Below, one piece after another: positions 14,607 through 16,158 of a stretch of DNA of 16,158 bases (the stretch's first letter is position 1; every line of letters starts with the position of its first letter). The translations under genes were made by a program, and so were the position numbers. Under the pieces are notes generated by a model. It had not been told where the DNA came from. It ran no database searches and was given only the letters and a program-made list of their open reading frames with translations. Source of the stretch: Ignavibacteriales bacterium (GTDB taxonomy: Bacteria; Bacteroidota; Ignavibacteria; Ignavibacteriales; Ignavibacteriaceae); assembly GCA_027349615.1 (NCBI GenBank), contig DAIEML010000021.1:1-16158 (forward strand), written 5' to 3'.

Positions 14607-16158
14607 TTGATCAAAAACAGAAAAAAATATAAGCTCTCAAAAGAATTCACTGCCAAATTAGCAGAAGTAACAGCGGGATACATTTCACCTGAAAATTTTG
14701 ATTCTGTAATTAGTTTATTTGAAAAAGAAATTTCAGAAAAATTTTATACTTACAGTGCTGAATCAAATCAGCTAAGAATAATTTTAGCAATGTACGACAA
14801 AGCAACTTTGCTGAGTGAGTGCATTAAATATCCTCATTATGTTGAACTTTTAGTTTTGGTTTCGGTTAACAGTAATTACTTATCTGACATTTTGGTTAAA
14901 AATCCTGAATATTTTTATTGGATTGTTAATCCGTCAACCTTAAAATATAAAATTGAGTGCGCCAATTTTTGTGAAACTATAAAAAATTCAATCTCACCGT
15001 TTAAAACTTTTAACTCAAAAGTAAACGCACTTAGAAGATTAAAGCGAAAAGAAATTTTACGAATCGGAATGAAAGACATTTTGGGAATAGCTGAGTTAAA
15101 AGAAATTACAGAAGAGCTTTCCACTTTGGCAAAATCAATATCGGCAGAGCTTTTTGCAATTTGTTATTCTGAAATTCTTAATAAATATTCTTTGGAAAAA
15201 ATTAAATCAAATTACTGTTTAATCGCTTTGGGAAAGCTCGGCGGAAACGAGCTAAATTATAGCTCGGATATTGATTTAATTATTTTCTACGATGGAGATG
15301 ATGTTCTACCTTTCAAGAAAAATTTCAGCGAAATACTTATTGAAACAATTTATCTTTTTATTGAATGTGCGTCATCCATTACCAGCGAAGGTTACATTTA
15401 CCGCGTTGATTTTCGTCTTCGACCGGAAGGAAGAAATTCTCCTTTAACTAAATCTTTGAGCGAATATTTAAATTATTATGAAAGCCGAGGCGAAGATTGG
15501 GAGAGGCAAATGCTGATAAAAATGGATTTTGTTGCCGGCAGCAAATCTCTTTACAAAACTTTCTCAAATTTTTTAAAGCCGTTTATTTTTCCGATATCAT
15601 TTTCCAATCCACCAACAGAACAAATAAGAAAGCTAAAATCGGAAATTGAAAAACATTTAACCGATGAAGATATCAAATTAATTTCCGGCGGCATACGCGA
15701 TATAGAATTTTCTGTTCAAGCTCTTCAATTATTAAACGGCGGCAAAATTAAATCTTTAGAAACACCCAACACATTAGATGCAATCGAGAAATTATATTCT
15801 GCAAAACTATTTTCCCAACAAGAATCTTTGATTTTAACAAAAGCTTATATTCTGTATCGAAGGATCGAACATTTTCTTCAACTTATGAATGATGCACAAA
15901 CCCATACAATTCCGCATGAAGGTGAAACGTTGGAAAAATTAAGCGCATTTCTTGGATATGCAAACTCTGCTGATTTTAAAAGCGATGTTTTTGAAAATAG
16001 AAATGCTGTACTAAAAATTAATAATTCTATTTTAGGCGTTGAGTCTGATCTTGATAAAAAATTGGATCCGATTGAAAAAATAAATTTTCAAAATAAATCC
16101 AAAGCTGCTGCTGATTTGGAATTTCTTCGCGAAGGAAAAGGATTGCTTGGACAAAAGC
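14607..16158 (+). CDS. glnE: Glutamine synthetase adenylyltransferase GlnE, N-terminal (adenylyl-removing) part, cut by window edge
   Basis: An open frame of 517 codons runs off the right edge. GlnE attaches AMP to glutamine synthetase through its C-terminal domain and removes it through its N-terminal domain. Only the N-terminal half is visible. Motifs are LGKLGGNELNYSSDIDLII (208-226, nucleotidyltransferase G-[GS] and metal-binding D-x-D at Asp221/Asp223), YRVDFRLRPEGRNSP (from residue 265), RGEDWERQMLIKM, and GGIRDIEFSVQALQLLNGG. The first stop upstream in frame is at 14577. No ATG occurs in the frame until 14790, so I place the start at TTG 14607. The ATG at 14790 would drop about 61 residues of a helical region that reads like native GlnE N-terminus. 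The TTG has no evident ribosome site, so the start is uncertain. Neighbouring glnB encodes its likely regulator. Confidence 0.9.
   Translation, partial: MIKNRKKYKLSKEFTAKLAEVTAGYISPENFDSVISLFEKEISEKFYTYSAESNQLRIILAMYDKATLLSECIKYPHYVELLVLVSVNSNYLSDILVKNPEYFYWIVNPSTLKYKIECANFCETIKNSISPFKTFNSKVNALRRLKRKEILRIGMKDILGIAELKEITEELSTLAKSISAELFAICYSEILNKYSLEKIKSNYCLIALGKLGGNELNYSSDIDLIIFYDGDDVLPFKKNFSEILIETIYLFIECASSITSEGYIYRVDFRLRPEGRNSPLTKSLSEYLNYYESRGEDWERQMLIKMDFVAGSKSLYKTFSNFLKPFIFPISFSNPPTEQIRKLKSEIEKHLTDEDIKLISGGIRDIEFSVQALQLLNGGKIKSLETPNTLDAIEKLYSAKLFSQQESLILTKAYILYRRIEHFLQLMNDAQTHTIPHEGETLEKLSAFLGYANSADFKSDVFENRNAVLKINNSILGVESDLDKKLDPIEKINFQNKSKAAADLEFLREGKGLLGQK

Noticed and set aside
14915..15124. 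69-codon minus-strand open frame
   Set aside because: Antisense to glnE, whose frame is well supported by motifs.

Overview
The window is AT-rich, with short intergenic gaps. It looks like a chromosomal stretch from the Bacteroidota/Chlorobiota/Ignavibacteriota group, most likely an Ignavibacteria-type bacterium. This is inferred from an enlarged SecA (1017 aa) with a C-terminal zinc motif, TAnnTTTG promoter-like boxes, several genes with no clear Shine-Dalgarno, exported TPR proteins, and a large TPR lipoprotein resembling SprE/PorW. No rRNA, tRNA, CRISPR array, insertion sequence, phage gene or origin is visible. No gene-free stretch exceeds 300 bases.

Layout. Positions 1-1252 (minus) hold lemA followed by a TPM-domain (YgcG-like) membrane protein cut by the left edge. 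Positions 1411-4704 (minus) hold an acyl-CoA dehydrogenase, then a YidD-like gene with a signal peptide and an in-frame TAG, then two tandem paralogues with TPR-like repeats and an IPGAG membrane motif. The last three reading frames join with no intervening base. Positions 4705-4949 form a divergent promoter region with an exact palindrome and a longer AT-rich inverted repeat. Positions 4950-6623 (plus) hold two RNA methyltransferases, RlmN and a SpoU/TrmH-family enzyme.

Positions 6631-13876 (minus) form one tightly packed run. In transcription order it is secA, glnB (PII), a 777-aa TPR lipoprotein, mtgA, and an AlbA_2-domain regulator-like protein overlapping mtgA by 14 bases. Positions 14020-14466 (minus) encode a small lipoprotein of unknown function. 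From about 14607 (plus) the adenylyl-removing half of GlnE runs off the right edge.

Functionally, the window mixes housekeeping (Sec export, peptidoglycan polymerisation, RNA modification, fatty-acid oxidation) with nitrogen signalling: PII and GlnE lie about 3.8 kb apart, separated by secA and the small lipoprotein gene. The least ordinary parts are the YidD-like/IPGAG cluster with its internal amber codon, the SprE-like lipoprotein in the secA run, and the palindrome upstream of the acyl-CoA dehydrogenase.
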